IMG/VR virus record: IMGVR_UViG_3300037493_003077
Location: 1 to 52,190 of that record
Source of the DNA: a virus
Reading direction: 5' to 3' (one strand)
Length of the DNA stretch: 52,190 nucleotides
The notes beneath the pieces were generated by a model. The model was not told the origin of the DNA. It did not search any database and saw only the letters and a list, made by a program, of their open reading frames with translations. Below, piece after piece: positions 33,578 to 43,242 of this stretch (the first letter of the stretch is position 1; the number at the start of each line of letters is the position of its first letter). Position numbers and translations under genes: made by a program.

Positions 33578-34129
33578 TTATGTGTCTGCTGTACCTGTAA
33601 ATCCGTCTAATACCACACCTGCATTTGATTGATTACCAATTGTGAATTCATTGCTAATTGGATATCCTCCAAAAGGAGAACTCCACGCAAAATATACAAA
33701 AGCGACATAATCGTTATTATTGACGACAACTGTATCACAATCATCACTTGAGAATGCACCAGCGGCAGTAAATCCGTGTGTCATATCACACGGTAATCTA
33801 TATTGTGGATTGCCATCTATATCTTCATTAAAAGGATCAAATGTCAATCCAGCAGGAACTCCTAGACCTACAGCTTTAATATTATATAATGTAAGACCTT
33901 CTGGTAATGGGGTCGGTGATACACGATAAAACAAATAATTATTTGTGCCTCTAACCCAAGTAAAGCTTATTGTTATGGGTGAAGCAATACCAGTTATTCG
34001 TTGTTCAGATACAGTATGTTTTTGTTCAGTTGCATTATAAATAATATCTCCCCAATTAACTGATAGACTAGTGGATCCTTGAATTTTTATTGGTGTCAGA
34101 TAAGCAGGACGACAATTAGGAAGTATCAT
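33578..34129 (-). CDS. Unknown structural protein of the fibre locus
   Basis: A 183-residue protein, beta-rich, with Phe, Tyr, Trp and Pro and three Cys. Phrases such as PITISFTWVRGTNNYLFYRV, VPAGLTFDPFNED and FVYFAWSSPFGGYPI suggest a compact globular fold, perhaps a fibre head or tip. No collagen-like repeat, signal peptide or catalytic motif. It overlaps the 557-residue collagen-like fibre stop by 4 nt, so the two are translationally coupled and the product may bind that fibre. It is not recognised. Confidence 0.7.
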   Translation of the reverse strand: MILPNCRPAYLTPIKIQGSTSLSVNWGDIIYNATEQKHTVSEQRITGIASPITISFTWVRGTNNYLFYRVSPTPLPEGLTLYNIKAVGLGVPAGLTFDPFNEDIDGNPQYRLPCDMTHGFTAAGAFSSDDCDTVVVNNNDYVAFVYFAWSSPFGGYPISNEFTIGNQSNAGVVLDGFTGTADT

Positions 34130-35799
34130 CCAGTCAATCCTCCTGCCAGATTGAATGTATCGGTGGTATAAGAAATCAAACTTACAGCAGCATGTTGACC
34201 AGCAATATTTTTCTGATTCTGGAAACTATTGATTATCACACCACTAGCGGCACTTATTCCAACATTTCCAGTATTGAGACGAATAACTGTTGTTGTGTGA
34301 CCGATGGGCAATCCAGTAGGAACAGTAAGTGTGATTCCAGAAGTAGAATCCATGGTTATAATTTTGCCGCTATCTGATCCTAGCATAGTATAACTTGCTG
34401 TTTTGACATTGATTGCACCAGCTGTTATTCTATACCCAGAATCTGATGTGATACCAGAAGCAGAAATTCCACTATAAGAATTAAATGATCCAAATAAAGT
34501 CATTCCACCAGAGGCGGTGATGCCAGCATTGAATACTTGACGAACAGTAAAGGTATTTCCAAGATTGGTAAATGCCACATTTGTTATAGCACCTGTAGCA
34601 CCATTGATTGATGTAACACCTTGAATATTACCAGTTCTTCCATTGAATGTAATGACATAATCCCCAACTGGACCTGTAGCACCCGTGTTTCCCGTTGACC
34701 CAACAACATATCCTATAGAGAATGATGCTCCACGAATACCAAATCCATCTATAGGTGATATCCAAAGGAACCCACCAGACAGTCCAGCGGCGGTATATCC
34801 ATAACCAGTAGCACCTGTGTTACCAGTATTACCTGTATTTCCAGTATTGCCTGTATTTCCATTGTTACCTGTATTTCCTGTATTGCCTGTGTTACCCGTT
34901 GACCCAACAACATATCCTATAGAGAATGATGCTCCACGAATACCAAATCCATCTATAGGTGATATCCATAAGAATCCACCAGAAAGACCAGCGGCGGTAT
35001 ATCCATAACCAGTTGCTCCAGTAGCACCTGTGTTTCCTGTGTTACCATTATTGCCTGTATTGCCAGTGTTACCAGTCCCACCAGCACCACCAATAATAGC
35101 AATCGTATAGGTGTTTCCAGATTTGTTTAGAGTGATTCCAGAACCAGCAGAGATCCCAACAGCACCAGTACTTCCATTTATTGAAGCAACATACTGCAAA
35201 TTGCTATTCAGTAATGTTCCTGTGGTCGCTGGCAGAGTATGATCTAAATTTTCAGTCTGTGAAGCCTGTGGTTTAATGTTATTGTTATATGAAGTTTCAC
35301 TTCCATCAGATCCCTGTAGTCTGAGTGTAGCATTCGCTCCTGGCAGAACATTGGTTGCAATAGTCAGCAGTGCTGCTGCATTCTGAACTGTCGTGGCAGT
35401 TGATGCAAGAGTGGTGAGACTTCCACCAAAATAATTCTGTCCATTGTTCGAGGGATTGAATGATGCTATAGAAGATACAGTTATAGAAGCAGAGGTAATG
35501 CCAGCATTCATTACTTGTTTGACAGTAAATGTATTTCCAAGATTTGTAAATGCCACATTTATTATAGCACCTGTAGCACCATTGATTGATGTGACACCTT
35601 GAATGTTACCAGTTCTTCCATTGAATGTAATGACATAATCACCAACTGGACCAGTTGCTCCAGTATTACCAGTAGCACCAGTGTTACCCAAAAGTGGAGT
35701 AGAATAAACTGTCCACGAATCACCAGTCCACTTCCAAGAAGAAGTGCCAAAGGTATAAATGTAATTCAGTGCTGGGGATGGAGGGAAATCTAATGGCAT
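34126..35799 (-). CDS. Collagen-like tail fibre (557 aa)
   Basis: Starts MPLDFPPSPALNYIYTFG, then a Trp-rich turn, like the 343-residue fibre. Its collagen-like GNT repeats are interspersed with two copies of the 32-residue GYTA..GGFLWIS..GYV module. A module with [20 protein letters not shown] appears twice, near the N-terminus and again near residue 370, and once in the 877-residue fibre. The C-terminal domain includes a duplicated GIT pattern and ends with NLAGGLTG. A late promoter TATAAATA and AAAGGATAATAG ribosome site precede the ATG. Its C-terminal domain lacks Cys and Trp-rich binding surfaces, so a structural shaft plus small tip is likely. Confidence 0.88.
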   Translation of the reverse strand: MPLDFPPSPALNYIYTFGTSSWKWTGDSWTVYSTPLLGNTGATGNTGATGPVGDYVITFNGRTGNIQGVTSINGATGAIINVAFTNLGNTFTVKQVMNAGITSASITVSSIASFNPSNNGQNYFGGSLTTLASTATTVQNAAALLTIATNVLPGANATLRLQGSDGSETSYNNNIKPQASQTENLDHTLPATTGTLLNSNLQYVASINGSTGAVGISAGSGITLNKSGNTYTIAIIGGAGGTGNTGNTGNNGNTGNTGATGATGYGYTAAGLSGGFLWISPIDGFGIRGASFSIGYVVGSTGNTGNTGNTGNNGNTGNTGNTGNTGNTGATGYGYTAAGLSGGFLWISPIDGFGIRGASFSIGYVVGSTGNTGATGPVGDYVITFNGRTGNIQGVTSINGATGAITNVAFTNLGNTFTVRQVFNAGITASGGMTLFGSFNSYSGISASGITSDSGYRITAGAINVKTASYTMLGSDSGKIITMDSTSGITLTVPTGLPIGHTTTVIRLNTGNVGISAASGVIINSFQNQKNIAGQHAAVSLISYTTDTFNLAGGLTG

Positions 35800-35813
35800 C
35801 TATTATCCTTTAA

Positions 35814-35821
35814 TATTTATA
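35814..35821 (-). promoter_or_regulatory. T4-type late promoter (TATAAATA)
   Basis: A perfect octamer on the minus strand 15 nt before the 557-residue fibre gene, followed by an AAAGGA ribosome site. Confidence 0.75.
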
Positions 35822-35833
35822 GTTCATAACGAA

Positions 35834-38467
35834 TTACCAAGAGGAAATTGCTGCGCGTTTCCAAGTGTTTGTTCCAATGCAGACATAGATGTAGTTCGTG
35901 TCGTAAACAATGTCTCCCGTTGTACCTGTCGCACTAGCGGAGGTGGGAGTTAACTCGTAAAGTCTTTGACTACCTTGAGATGCAGCATTTAATGGTTGAA
36001 CCCATTGTGGAGAATCACCATCGTAGATATATACAAATTCAATTCCTGTGTTGGAATTCATCCACCTATCGCCAGTAGTTATACCAGAATTCGGAGCAGC
36101 AGATTGATAATAGAATATTGGTCCTTGGCCTGTAGCACCTGTGTTTCCAGTATTTCCTTGAACATATCCAATGGAGAATGATGCTCCACGAATACCAAAT
36201 CCATCTATAGGGGATATCCATAAGAATCCACCAGACAGTCCAGCGGCGGTATATCCATAACCAGTAGCACCTGTGTTTCCAGTGTTACCTGTATTTCCAG
36301 TATTGCCTGTATTACCAGTGTTTCCATTGTTGCCTGTATTTCCAGTATTTCCAGTATTACCAGTGTTTCCTTGAACATATCCTATAGAGAATGATGCTCC
36401 GCGAATACCAAATCCATCCACTGGAGATATCCAAAGAAATCCACCAGAAATACCAGCGGCAGTATATCCATAACCAGTAGCACCAGTAGTTCCAGTGTTT
36501 CCATTGTTACCTGTATTACCAGTATTTCCTTGAACATATCCTACACTAAAGGAAGCACCTTTAGTACCAAGATTATTTGTCGAACTAATCCAAAGGAATC
36601 CACCAGATATACCAATTGCAGTATATCCAGATCCTGTAGCACCTGCATTACCAGTATTACCTGTGTTACCAGTATTTCCTGTGTTTCCTGTGTTTCCAGT
36701 ATTGCCAGTATTGCCAGTATTGCCTGTGTTACCAGTGTTACCCTGAACATATCCAATGGAGAATGATGCTCCACGAATACCAAATCCATCTATAGGTGAT
36801 ATCCAAAGGAACCCACCAGAAATACCAGCGGCAGTATATCCATAACCAGTTGCTCCAGTAGCACCTGTGTTTCCATTGTTACCAGTGTTTCCAGTGTTAC
36901 CAGCATTTCCTGCATTACCAGTATTTCCTGTGTTTCCTGTGTTTCCCGTATTGCCAGTATTACCAGTGTTTCCCGTATTTCCTTGAACATATCCAATGGA
37001 GAATGATGCTCCACGAATACCAAATCCATCTATAGGTGATATCCAAAGGAACCCACCAGAAATACCAGCAGCAGTATATCCATAACCAGTAGCACCTGTG
37101 TTACCAGTGTTTCCATTGTTACCAGTATTTCCAGTATTACCAGTGTTTCCATTGTTGCCTGTATTTCCAGTATTACCAGTGTTTCCCGTATTGCCTGTAT
37201 TACCAGTGTTTCCAGTATTACCCGTAACAGTTCCTACACTAGAAGATATTGTAAATGTATTTCCAGTTTGCGTGATTGTTATAAACTCTCCAGCAGAAAT
37301 ACCAACTATACCCGTTTTTCCTGTAAATGAATTTACAATATTTGGTGCGTAAATATTACCAGTAAATGTAGCACCAGAAATTGGAACATTCACATTCATG
37401 ACTGTTGAATTGATATTTAAAAGGTTAGATCCAGTATTACTGACTCCGTTATAGATGGTAAAAAGTCCATCAGATTGATAAAGAAATGTATTAAATGTTG
37501 TCGTGGAATAATTACCCAATCTGATAGCACCAATTCGTGATTGACCTGTAGTGGAAACCTTTAATGCTCCAGTACTTGAATGTTGAACATATAATGGATC
37601 AACATTTGCTGTATTGTTTTGTATATAAACTGTAGCATTACTGAAAGAAATTCCAGATGTAGCACTAATACCAGAATTAAATACTTGAATAACACTAAAG
37701 GTATTTCCAAGATTTGTAAATGCCACATTTGTTATAGCACCTGTAGCACCATTGATTGATGTTACACCTTGAATGTCACCCGTTCTTCCATTGAATGTAG
37801 CGACATAATCTCCAACTGGACCTGTAGCACCAGTATTTCCTTGAATGCCTGGAGAACCATCAGTACCCGTATTACCAGTATTTCCTGTGTTACCTGTATT
37901 TCCTTGAATACCTGGAGAACCAGTATTTCCTGTATTACCTGTATTTCCTTGAATACCTGGAGAACCAGTATTTCCAGTGTTACCTTGAATACCTGGAGAA
38001 CCAGTATTTCCAGTGTTACCAGTTACACCTGCTGCACCTGCTGCACCTGCTGCACCTGCTGGGCCCACTGTTCCAGCATTTAATGGTTGAACCCATTGTG
38101 GAGAGTCACCATCGTAGATATATACAAATTCAATTCCTGTGTCAGAATCCATCCACCTGTCGCCAGTAGTTATACCAGAAGTTGGACCAGCAGATTGATA
38201 ATAGAATATTGTTCCTTGACCAGCAGTACCAGTAGTGGCAATTGTTATAATTCCACCAGTACCACTTAGAGTGATACCAGACCCCGCTGAGAGCGTGACC
38301 CCACCAATGAATCCGTTTATGGATATTACATAAGGACCACTAATACCACCAGAACCCCCTGTGCTAGTTCCTAGATCTAGTCTATCCCACGCGATGCCAT
38401 TATATGACCACACACGACTATTAACGCCGTGTGTGGTTCCTGAAATTGGATTTATTGGAAATGCCAT
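35834..38467 (-). CDS. Collagen-like tail fibre (877 aa)
   Basis: Begins [20 protein letters not shown], a relative of the PLDFP attachment motif. [24 protein letters not shown] module occurs near residue 105 and again near the C-terminus with few changes (shown in part). Between lie Gly-Ser-Pro/Gly-Asn-Thr collagen-like repeats, a module shared with the 299-residue protein ([26 protein letters not shown]), and five copies of the 32-residue GYTA..GGFLWIS..GYV module, each separated by 8-10 GNT/GNN triplets. The C-terminal 40 residues ([20 protein letters not shown]) form a small cap. A late promoter lies 16 nt upstream. It is the first gene of the fibre locus in transcription order. Confidence 0.9.
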   Translation of the reverse strand: MAFPINPISGTTHGVNSRVWSYNGIAWDRLDLGTSTGGSGGISGPYVISINGFIGGVTLSAGSGITLSGTGGIITIATTGTAGQGTIFYYQSAGPTSGITTGDRWMDSDTGIEFVYIYDGDSPQWVQPLNAGTVGPAGAAGAAGAAGVTGNTGNTGSPGIQGNTGNTGSPGIQGNTGNTGNTGSPGIQGNTGNTGNTGNTGTDGSPGIQGNTGATGPVGDYVATFNGRTGDIQGVTSINGATGAITNVAFTNLGNTFSVIQVFNSGISATSGISFSNATVYIQNNTANVDPLYVQHSSTGALKVSTTGQSRIGAIRLGNYSTTTFNTFLYQSDGLFTIYNGVSNTGSNLLNINSTVMNVNVPISGATFTGNIYAPNIVNSFTGKTGIVGISAGEFITITQTGNTFTISSSVGTVTGNTGNTGNTGNTGNTGNTGNTGNNGNTGNTGNTGNNGNTGNTGATGYGYTAAGISGGFLWISPIDGFGIRGASFSIGYVQGNTGNTGNTGNTGNTGNTGNTGNAGNAGNTGNTGNNGNTGATGATGYGYTAAGISGGFLWISPIDGFGIRGASFSIGYVQGNTGNTGNTGNTGNTGNTGNTGNTGNTGNTGNAGATGSGYTAIGISGGFLWISSTNNLGTKGASFSVGYVQGNTGNTGNNGNTGTTGATGYGYTAAGISGGFLWISPVDGFGIRGASFSIGYVQGNTGNTGNTGNTGNNGNTGNTGNTGNTGNTGNTGATGYGYTAAGLSGGFLWISPIDGFGIRGASFSIGYVQGNTGNTGATGQGPIFYYQSAAPNSGITTGDRWMNSNTGIEFVYIYDGDSPQWVQPLNAASQGSQRLYELTPTSASATGTTGDIVYDTNYIYVCIGTNTWKRAAISSW

Positions 38468-38482
38468 AGTTTACTATAGCAC

Positions 38483-38490
38483 TATTTATA
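38483..38490 (-). promoter_or_regulatory. T4-type late promoter (TATAAATA)
   Basis: A perfect octamer on the minus strand in the 28-nt gap between the glycosyltransferase gene and the 877-residue fibre, 15 nt before the fibre start. It separates sugar-cluster transcription from late fibre expression. Confidence 0.75.
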
Positions 38491-38495
38491 CAAAA

Positions 38496-39710
38496 TTATT
38501 TGACTTTTTGTTTCTTTCGTTCCTTAAATTTTTGGGATTTAATTTCAGGAACTGGTTGTGTTTTTTGTATGTGTGCTTCGTATTGTTTTCGTTGTTGATC
38601 TATTTGTTCAAGAATTGTTTTATATTGATTATAATTTTGTTGAACTCTATCAATTTCACCCTTTGGTAGTCTATTTTCTTCCAATAGTTTCTTACATGCA
38701 AGAAATCCGAGTTCTGGTCTACCAGCAGCGAATGCTGTTGCTCCCAGTTCATCTAATGCCACAAAGTTATAAATGGCATCAGGAACAAATAGAATCTCAC
38801 CTTGAGGTAGTGGCATTTCTGCTGCCATTCGTGCAAATACAAATGCGGCAGCTGGTTGATTATACTTTTGACGAAGAACCTGAGAAATATGAACTAATGG
38901 TTCAGAACGAATTGGACGGTAATTATATGCATCAAGGAATGATGCTTGAATCTCAGGCCACGGTCTATCCATCATTGCGCGACATACAGCAACCCGATAA
39001 AGTGCGTAATAAACTTCCTCTGCCCATCCACCCATTTCAGCACGCTTCTTATACGCTGCCTCAGACTTTTCCCATTGCTGAGAATCAAAATACGATTGTG
39101 CAAGATAGAATTGATACCTAGTGTTGGTTGGTTCATCCACCATTGCAATTTCAAGCATATCGGCATCTCTCTTGTATTTTTCTACTGGAGTAATTCCAAC
39201 ATTTCTTGCACCAAGAGTTCGTGCATTCAGATTATACTTACCTTCAATCTTTGTAAGCATTGGTTGTTCTTTAGCACATGCTGGATATTCGTGAAGAACA
39301 CCTTTGTATTCCCACTTGGCATCCATTCGGAAAATTTGAGTTCTCCACCAAGAGAAATCTTCGCGACCCATGCGAATCACATATCCATCTGCGGTCATTT
39401 CTGGTGGAAATTTAAAATCACCTTCTATGCAGTCATCCGCATCAATCATCCAGATATAATCACACTTACCATCACAATGGCGAAGTGCCTGAGTTCTATT
39501 GTGACCAAAGTTCTTCCACTCATCTTGATGAATCTCACCAGGAATTCCTTTTTCTGCAAAGAAATTCTTAATGATATCCTGAGTCCCATCGGTGGATCCA
39601 GTATCGGAAACAATCCAGTAATCAATGTACTTGTAAATAGAATTCAAACACTCATGAATAATATGAGATTCATTCTTAACGATCATAGATAGTGCAATTT
39701 TTGGTTTCAT
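38496..39710 (-). CDS. Family 2-like glycosyltransferase with TPR-like C-terminus
   Basis: A 404-residue protein. The N-terminal 220 residues are a GT-A fold: ALSMIVKNES (residues 6-15), VSDTGSTDGT near residue 34, and the metal/nucleotide-sugar motif MIDADD near residue 90. The remainder (about 200-370) is helical with repeated patterns (YQFYLAQSYFDSQQWEKSEAAY) like tetratricopeptide repeats, and the C-terminus is Lys/Gln-rich. Similar two-part enzymes modify proteins or surface glycans. It transfers a sugar from a nucleotide donor to an unknown acceptor. It is the last gene of the sugar cluster, just before the fibre locus. Confidence 0.88.
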   Translation of the reverse strand: MKPKIALSMIVKNESHIIHECLNSIYKYIDYWIVSDTGSTDGTQDIIKNFFAEKGIPGEIHQDEWKNFGHNRTQALRHCDGKCDYIWMIDADDCIEGDFKFPPEMTADGYVIRMGREDFSWWRTQIFRMDAKWEYKGVLHEYPACAKEQPMLTKIEGKYNLNARTLGARNVGITPVEKYKRDADMLEIAMVDEPTNTRYQFYLAQSYFDSQQWEKSEAAYKKRAEMGGWAEEVYYALYRVAVCRAMMDRPWPEIQASFLDAYNYRPIRSEPLVHISQVLRQKYNQPAAAFVFARMAAEMPLPQGEILFVPDAIYNFVALDELGATAFAAGRPELGFLACKKLLEENRLPKGEIDRVQQNYNQYKTILEQIDQQRKQYEAHIQKTQPVPEIKSQKFKERKKQKVK

Positions 39711-39725
39711 AATTAATACAATTCT

Positions 39726-42299
39726 TTAGATATTATAATTGGAACTTTCCAACTCTTTGATATTTATAAAGACTACATCTTTGTTTATAAGATCTTGATT
39801 ATTTGCCTTGATATATTCAAAGAAATTCCATGCTAGAACAACAACTGCCTTTGGAATATTATTAAGAAAATAATCTTTACTTCGGATTGGAATATTTACG
39901 CATGGAATGAACTTTCCTTTTTTGAGCAGATTATCGTCTACCGTATAATCCAATTTATTTGAATTAATTCCATAATAATTTAAGGATGTAGTTGCTTTTG
40001 CTGGAGCTCCATATCCACAGATAACATCATATTTTTCCTTCAATTTGGAAAAATTTGACAGGACATTTTGTTTGACTTCTCGCACACGAATACCAAAATT
40101 GGTATAGGTGTGAAGGTTAGTAAGTCCAAAAATAAGTTCATCTTGTAAGAATTGATTGACACTGGCATCAATATTATTTCCGAGATTCTTCACATAAACT
40201 CGGATTGACCCACCATGTGTATTGATGTGTTCTATTTTCACTACAGACAAGTTTAGATTATTGAAGAAATTATTAATGGATGTAACACTCCAATAATTCG
40301 TATGCTCATGATAAATGTTATCAAAAGTCATATCCTTTATGGTGTCAAGTAAATACTGAACTTCAACGATAAAAGTTCCATCTGTTTCCAAAATCTCAAA
40401 TGCTCCATTTGCTATTTCGGCAAGATTATCCGAGTGAGCAAAAACATTTGATGCTGTTACCAACTTTGCCTTGCCATAATTTTTGACAATTTTCTTTGCA
40501 GTCTTCATGTCAAAGTAGTTGTTTATGGTCTTGATCTTATTCTTGTTAGCAAGTTTAGCAATATTCTTTGCTGGTTCAACACCAACAACATTGACACCTT
40601 TATCCATAAGTGGTTTCAAAGCAATACCATCATTGCTTCCAATATCAACAACTAAAGTGGTAGAGTCCAATCCAAGTTCATTGATATATTTGTCAGCAAC
40701 ATCTTCAAAGTGCTTTCTAAAAATAGCAGCAGTAGATGAAACATAAAGATAATTATCAAACATCTTCCCTGGCGGAACAACTACAGAAAGTTGACAATTA
40801 TGACACTTGGGGCAATAATTCATCTCAAGTGGATATGTTTCAGACTTAGCATCAACAGAATCTGTAAGATTATTTGCGAGTGGTGAAGCACCAAGAGAAA
40901 CAACGCGCTCAAGATGCTTGTTATTGCAACATCTACAGGTTGTCTTGTAAGTAGAGAGTAGTTTATCTCGCATCTCATCATCTACCAACTTATACGGAAT
41001 AGTATGAGTGACACCATAATTTTCATGCTCGCGCTCTCCACAAACCAAATTCAAGAAAACAGAGTCTTCCGTGAATACCATTGTGTGTGCTACATTTGGT
41101 TTGATGATTGCAATATCACCTTCATTGATGACTCGGGTTTCAATTTGAGCATTTGCAACTGAAAGATCCTTAATGACACTAATATATTGACCCTTAACCA
41201 ATAGACATTTTTGTTCTTGAATTGGGTGATAATGATTGGCACGAACAGTACCCTTCTTAGATTCAATATATCCAATAAGATTAATTGGTTCAGTTAGTTC
41301 GTAATTGTTGATTCTTCCACGGGAATCTACAAATTCCTTTCCACCACGATCAATGTATTCAAGAGCAGGATTAATATTCTTGACAGACCAATTCGTAATC
41401 ATTTCCTTCAAACACTCTTTAATATTATAACAGAATTGGAATCCTGTACTAAGAAGTTTAGTATTAGAAATGGTATAACCAAGATTTGGAATTTCATCTT
41501 GTGTTTCAATAAGTGTCAATTTTGGATTGATTTCCTTACACATTTCAGCAACTTGTTTGACTGTCATGTTTTCTTTGGCAAGATGAAAAATTTCTCGTTG
41601 AATATCATTCTTCTCTGCCATGAACTTCATGCAACGAGCAACATCAAACAGTGGAACAAGACTCTTAAGTTGCACCCCACCTGAGAACAATTTAATTGTT
41701 CCGTTCTGAGATGCAATCTTTGAGAATAGATTTGGCATAATCCCCATACGCATGGTATCAGTTGAATATCCATACACTGATCCAAGACGAAGAATAACAT
41801 AATTTAGATCTGATGCATATAGATCAATTTCAGATTGAACTTTTCCAACAGAATAGGTAAGAACAGCACACGGTGGTTCTGTTTCCAAAATATCAGTTTT
41901 AGTTTCAGCAAATCCTTCATAAACAACATGGGTTGATGGAAAAATAATCTTGCAATCTTTTCGGACATACTTGATTATATTGCGTGTGCCTTCAATTCCT
42001 GTAACACGAATTTCATTATCTTGTACTTCGTTTGATCCAGTCTTAGTGTATGCAACATCAGTAACTCCAGCGAGATGAATGACAATGTCTGCATCACCGA
42101 GTATTTCTGAAATTACTTTTTCGTCTAAAATAGATGCTTGAACGAAATTGATTCCCCAATCCCTGAGTTGTTTGACTCGCTCAGAAACAAATCGCGAATC
42201 AACGACTGTTATATTATTAAACCTTGCTTCTCCAGAATATAATTTGCAAAGTTCTGATCCAATATAACCAAGACCACCAGTAATCACTATTTTTTTCAT
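39726..42299 (-). CDS. Three-part fusion: NAD epimerase/dehydratase, cupin, sugar C-methyltransferase
   Basis: An 857-residue fusion. Residues about 1-290 are a short-chain NAD(P) sugar epimerase or dehydratase: GGLGYIGSEL at the N-terminus and catalytic YSVGK near residue 148. Residues about 310-430 are a cupin (GTVRANHYHPIQEQKCLL, shown in part, with metal His residues), like the cupin of CapF-type or FdtA/WxcM-type sugar enzymes. Residues about 445-857 are a zinc-containing sugar C-methyltransferase: CRCCNN...YCPKCHNCQ zinc site, VVDIGSNDGIAL SAM motif near residue 535, and a C-terminal GYGAPAKATT region typical of the family. One polypeptide would thus carry out several steps from a nucleotide-4-keto sugar to a methyl-branched sugar. 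The ATG at 42299 is preferred over a TTG at 42314. Confidence 0.88.
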   Translation of the reverse strand: MKKIVITGGLGYIGSELCKLYSGEARFNNITVVDSRFVSERVKQLRDWGINFVQASILDEKVISEILGDADIVIHLAGVTDVAYTKTGSNEVQDNEIRVTGIEGTRNIIKYVRKDCKIIFPSTHVVYEGFAETKTDILETEPPCAVLTYSVGKVQSEIDLYASDLNYVILRLGSVYGYSTDTMRMGIMPNLFSKIASQNGTIKLFSGGVQLKSLVPLFDVARCMKFMAEKNDIQREIFHLAKENMTVKQVAEMCKEINPKLTLIETQDEIPNLGYTISNTKLLSTGFQFCYNIKECLKEMITNWSVKNINPALEYIDRGGKEFVDSRGRINNYELTEPINLIGYIESKKGTVRANHYHPIQEQKCLLVKGQYISVIKDLSVANAQIETRVINEGDIAIIKPNVAHTMVFTEDSVFLNLVCGEREHENYGVTHTIPYKLVDDEMRDKLLSTYKTTCRCCNNKHLERVVSLGASPLANNLTDSVDAKSETYPLEMNYCPKCHNCQLSVVVPPGKMFDNYLYVSSTAAIFRKHFEDVADKYINELGLDSTTLVVDIGSNDGIALKPLMDKGVNVVGVEPAKNIAKLANKNKIKTINNYFDMKTAKKIVKNYGKAKLVTASNVFAHSDNLAEIANGAFEILETDGTFIVEVQYLLDTIKDMTFDNIYHEHTNYWSVTSINNFFNNLNLSVVKIEHINTHGGSIRVYVKNLGNNIDASVNQFLQDELIFGLTNLHTYTNFGIRVREVKQNVLSNFSKLKEKYDVICGYGAPAKATTSLNYYGINSNKLDYTVDDNLLKKGKFIPCVNIPIRSKDYFLNNIPKAVVVLAWNFFEYIKANNQDLINKDVVFINIKELESSNYNI
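39761..39768 (-). promoter_or_regulatory. Possible T4-type late promoter inside the fusion gene 3' end
   Basis: A perfect TATAAATA on the minus strand about 50 nt before the glycosyltransferase start at 39710. It is within coding sequence, so chance is possible. Confidence 0.35.
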
Positions 42300-42322
42300 A
42301 ATATTTAATTCCAATTGTTAAC

Positions 42323-42339
42323 CAATGTTACTAACATTG
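42323..42339. other. Perfect inverted repeat in the gene gap
   Basis: A 17-bp palindrome (7-bp arms, 3-nt centre) lies between the glycosyltransferase stop at 42345 and the fusion enzyme start. No T run follows, so it is not a typical terminator. It could be an mRNA hairpin that protects or slows translation. Confidence 0.5.
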
Positions 42340-42344
42340 TATTA

Positions 42345-43073
42345 TTATATATTTGTCCAATCTACGCCAGTAGGCAGAAGTGTTGTATGTCCAGAATAAC
42401 TTGGAATTGGACTATATAATTCTCGTCCCGTTCCTATTATTTCATTAAACATATCAAAATCTCTACCTCTTTCAGTTCCGAAAGGTTCTGTCCATTTCCT
42501 TAATATTTCAAAATCCTCACGGAGAACCTTTGTAGTACATGCAAATGTGAAGCAGGTTGTCGGCACAGTTCTCCACCAACCAGATTGTAAATAATGAATT
42601 TTGCTTTTTATATTCATATTATCTTGAAGATCGCAATAATTTCTATATGTTCGTGTGTTTGTATCCCAATGAAATGGGTAATACTTATCAGGATGATCAT
42701 AAAGAGTAACATATTGATCTTTAGCAAAAGATGAGAAAATCTCAATCAATGCTTCCTTTGATCCTTTTCTATGTAGATAGTCGCTCTCCACAAAATAATT
42801 GATAACATCATCATCATTGTTATATGCTATTTGCCAAACTTTAAAGAATCCTATAGAATTACCATCATTGGTAATTTTATAATTAAATTTATGTTTATTA
42901 CAAATCTCAATAACTTCAGATACTGTAGCATCTGATGAATTATCAATAAAAACGGTACACTCATCAGAGATTGGATTGAAGTTTTTTATAAAATTTTCAA
43001 AACAAATCTTCCATGTATATCCCCACCCCATTCTCGCCTTATCACATAATCTATAATAGCATTTGATTTTCAT
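42345..43073 (-). CDS. Glycosyltransferase-like protein (GT-A fold)
   Basis: A 242-residue protein with a GT-A-type N-terminal half: FENFIKNFNPISDECTVFID, then NSSDATVSEVIEICNKH and NDGNSIGF near residue 70, like the first sugar-binding loop of family 2 enzymes. VESDYLH near residue 93 is the acidic metal-binding loop. The C-terminal region is rich in Trp and Tyr, including GWWRTVPTTCFTFACTT. It is likely cytoplasmic and transfers an unknown sugar. It is tightly clustered with nucleotide-sugar enzymes and ends 4 nt after the small 54-residue gene. Confidence 0.75.
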   Translation of the reverse strand: MKIKCYYRLCDKARMGWGYTWKICFENFIKNFNPISDECTVFIDNSSDATVSEVIEICNKHKFNYKITNDGNSIGFFKVWQIAYNNDDDVINYFVESDYLHRKGSKEALIEIFSSFAKDQYVTLYDHPDKYYPFHWDTNTRTYRNYCDLQDNMNIKSKIHYLQSGWWRTVPTTCFTFACTTKVLREDFEILRKWTEPFGTERGRDFDMFNEIIGTGRELYSPIPSYSGHTTLLPTGVDWTNI

Positions 43074-43077
43074 TTAA

Positions 43078-43242
43078 TTACCATCCTATAAATTTATCTT
43101 TTGTTTCCAATTTAAATTTTACATTTAAATTCAAATTGTATTTTTTAATTAAGTTTTTATTGTTGAAAGTTTTTGAATAAGTCGGAATAGACATAAATGG
43201 TACATTATTGTCATATGCAATAAGAAAGTACAGTTTACGCAT
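43078..43242 (-). CDS. Small 54-residue protein, unknown
   Basis: A short ORF, MRKLYFLIAYDNNVPFMSIP, then Lys/Asn-rich sequence ending in KFIGW. It overlaps the stop of the GDP-mannose epimerase-like gene by 8 nt and precedes the glycosyltransferase by 4 nt, so it fills a gap that is otherwise tightly packed. Composition is like its neighbours. No motif is recognised, and it may be a truncated remnant of a larger sugar gene. Confidence 0.55.
   Translation of the reverse strand: MRKLYFLIAYDNNVPFMSIPTYSKTFNNKNLIKKYNLNLNVKFKLETKDKFIGW

Noticed and set aside
21994-38467. Diversity-generating retroelement for fibre variation
   Set aside because: No reverse transcriptase and no template/variable repeat pair with adenine-specific changes was seen.
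42323-42339. Palindrome as terminator
   Set aside because: The stem is AT-rich and lacks a following T run.
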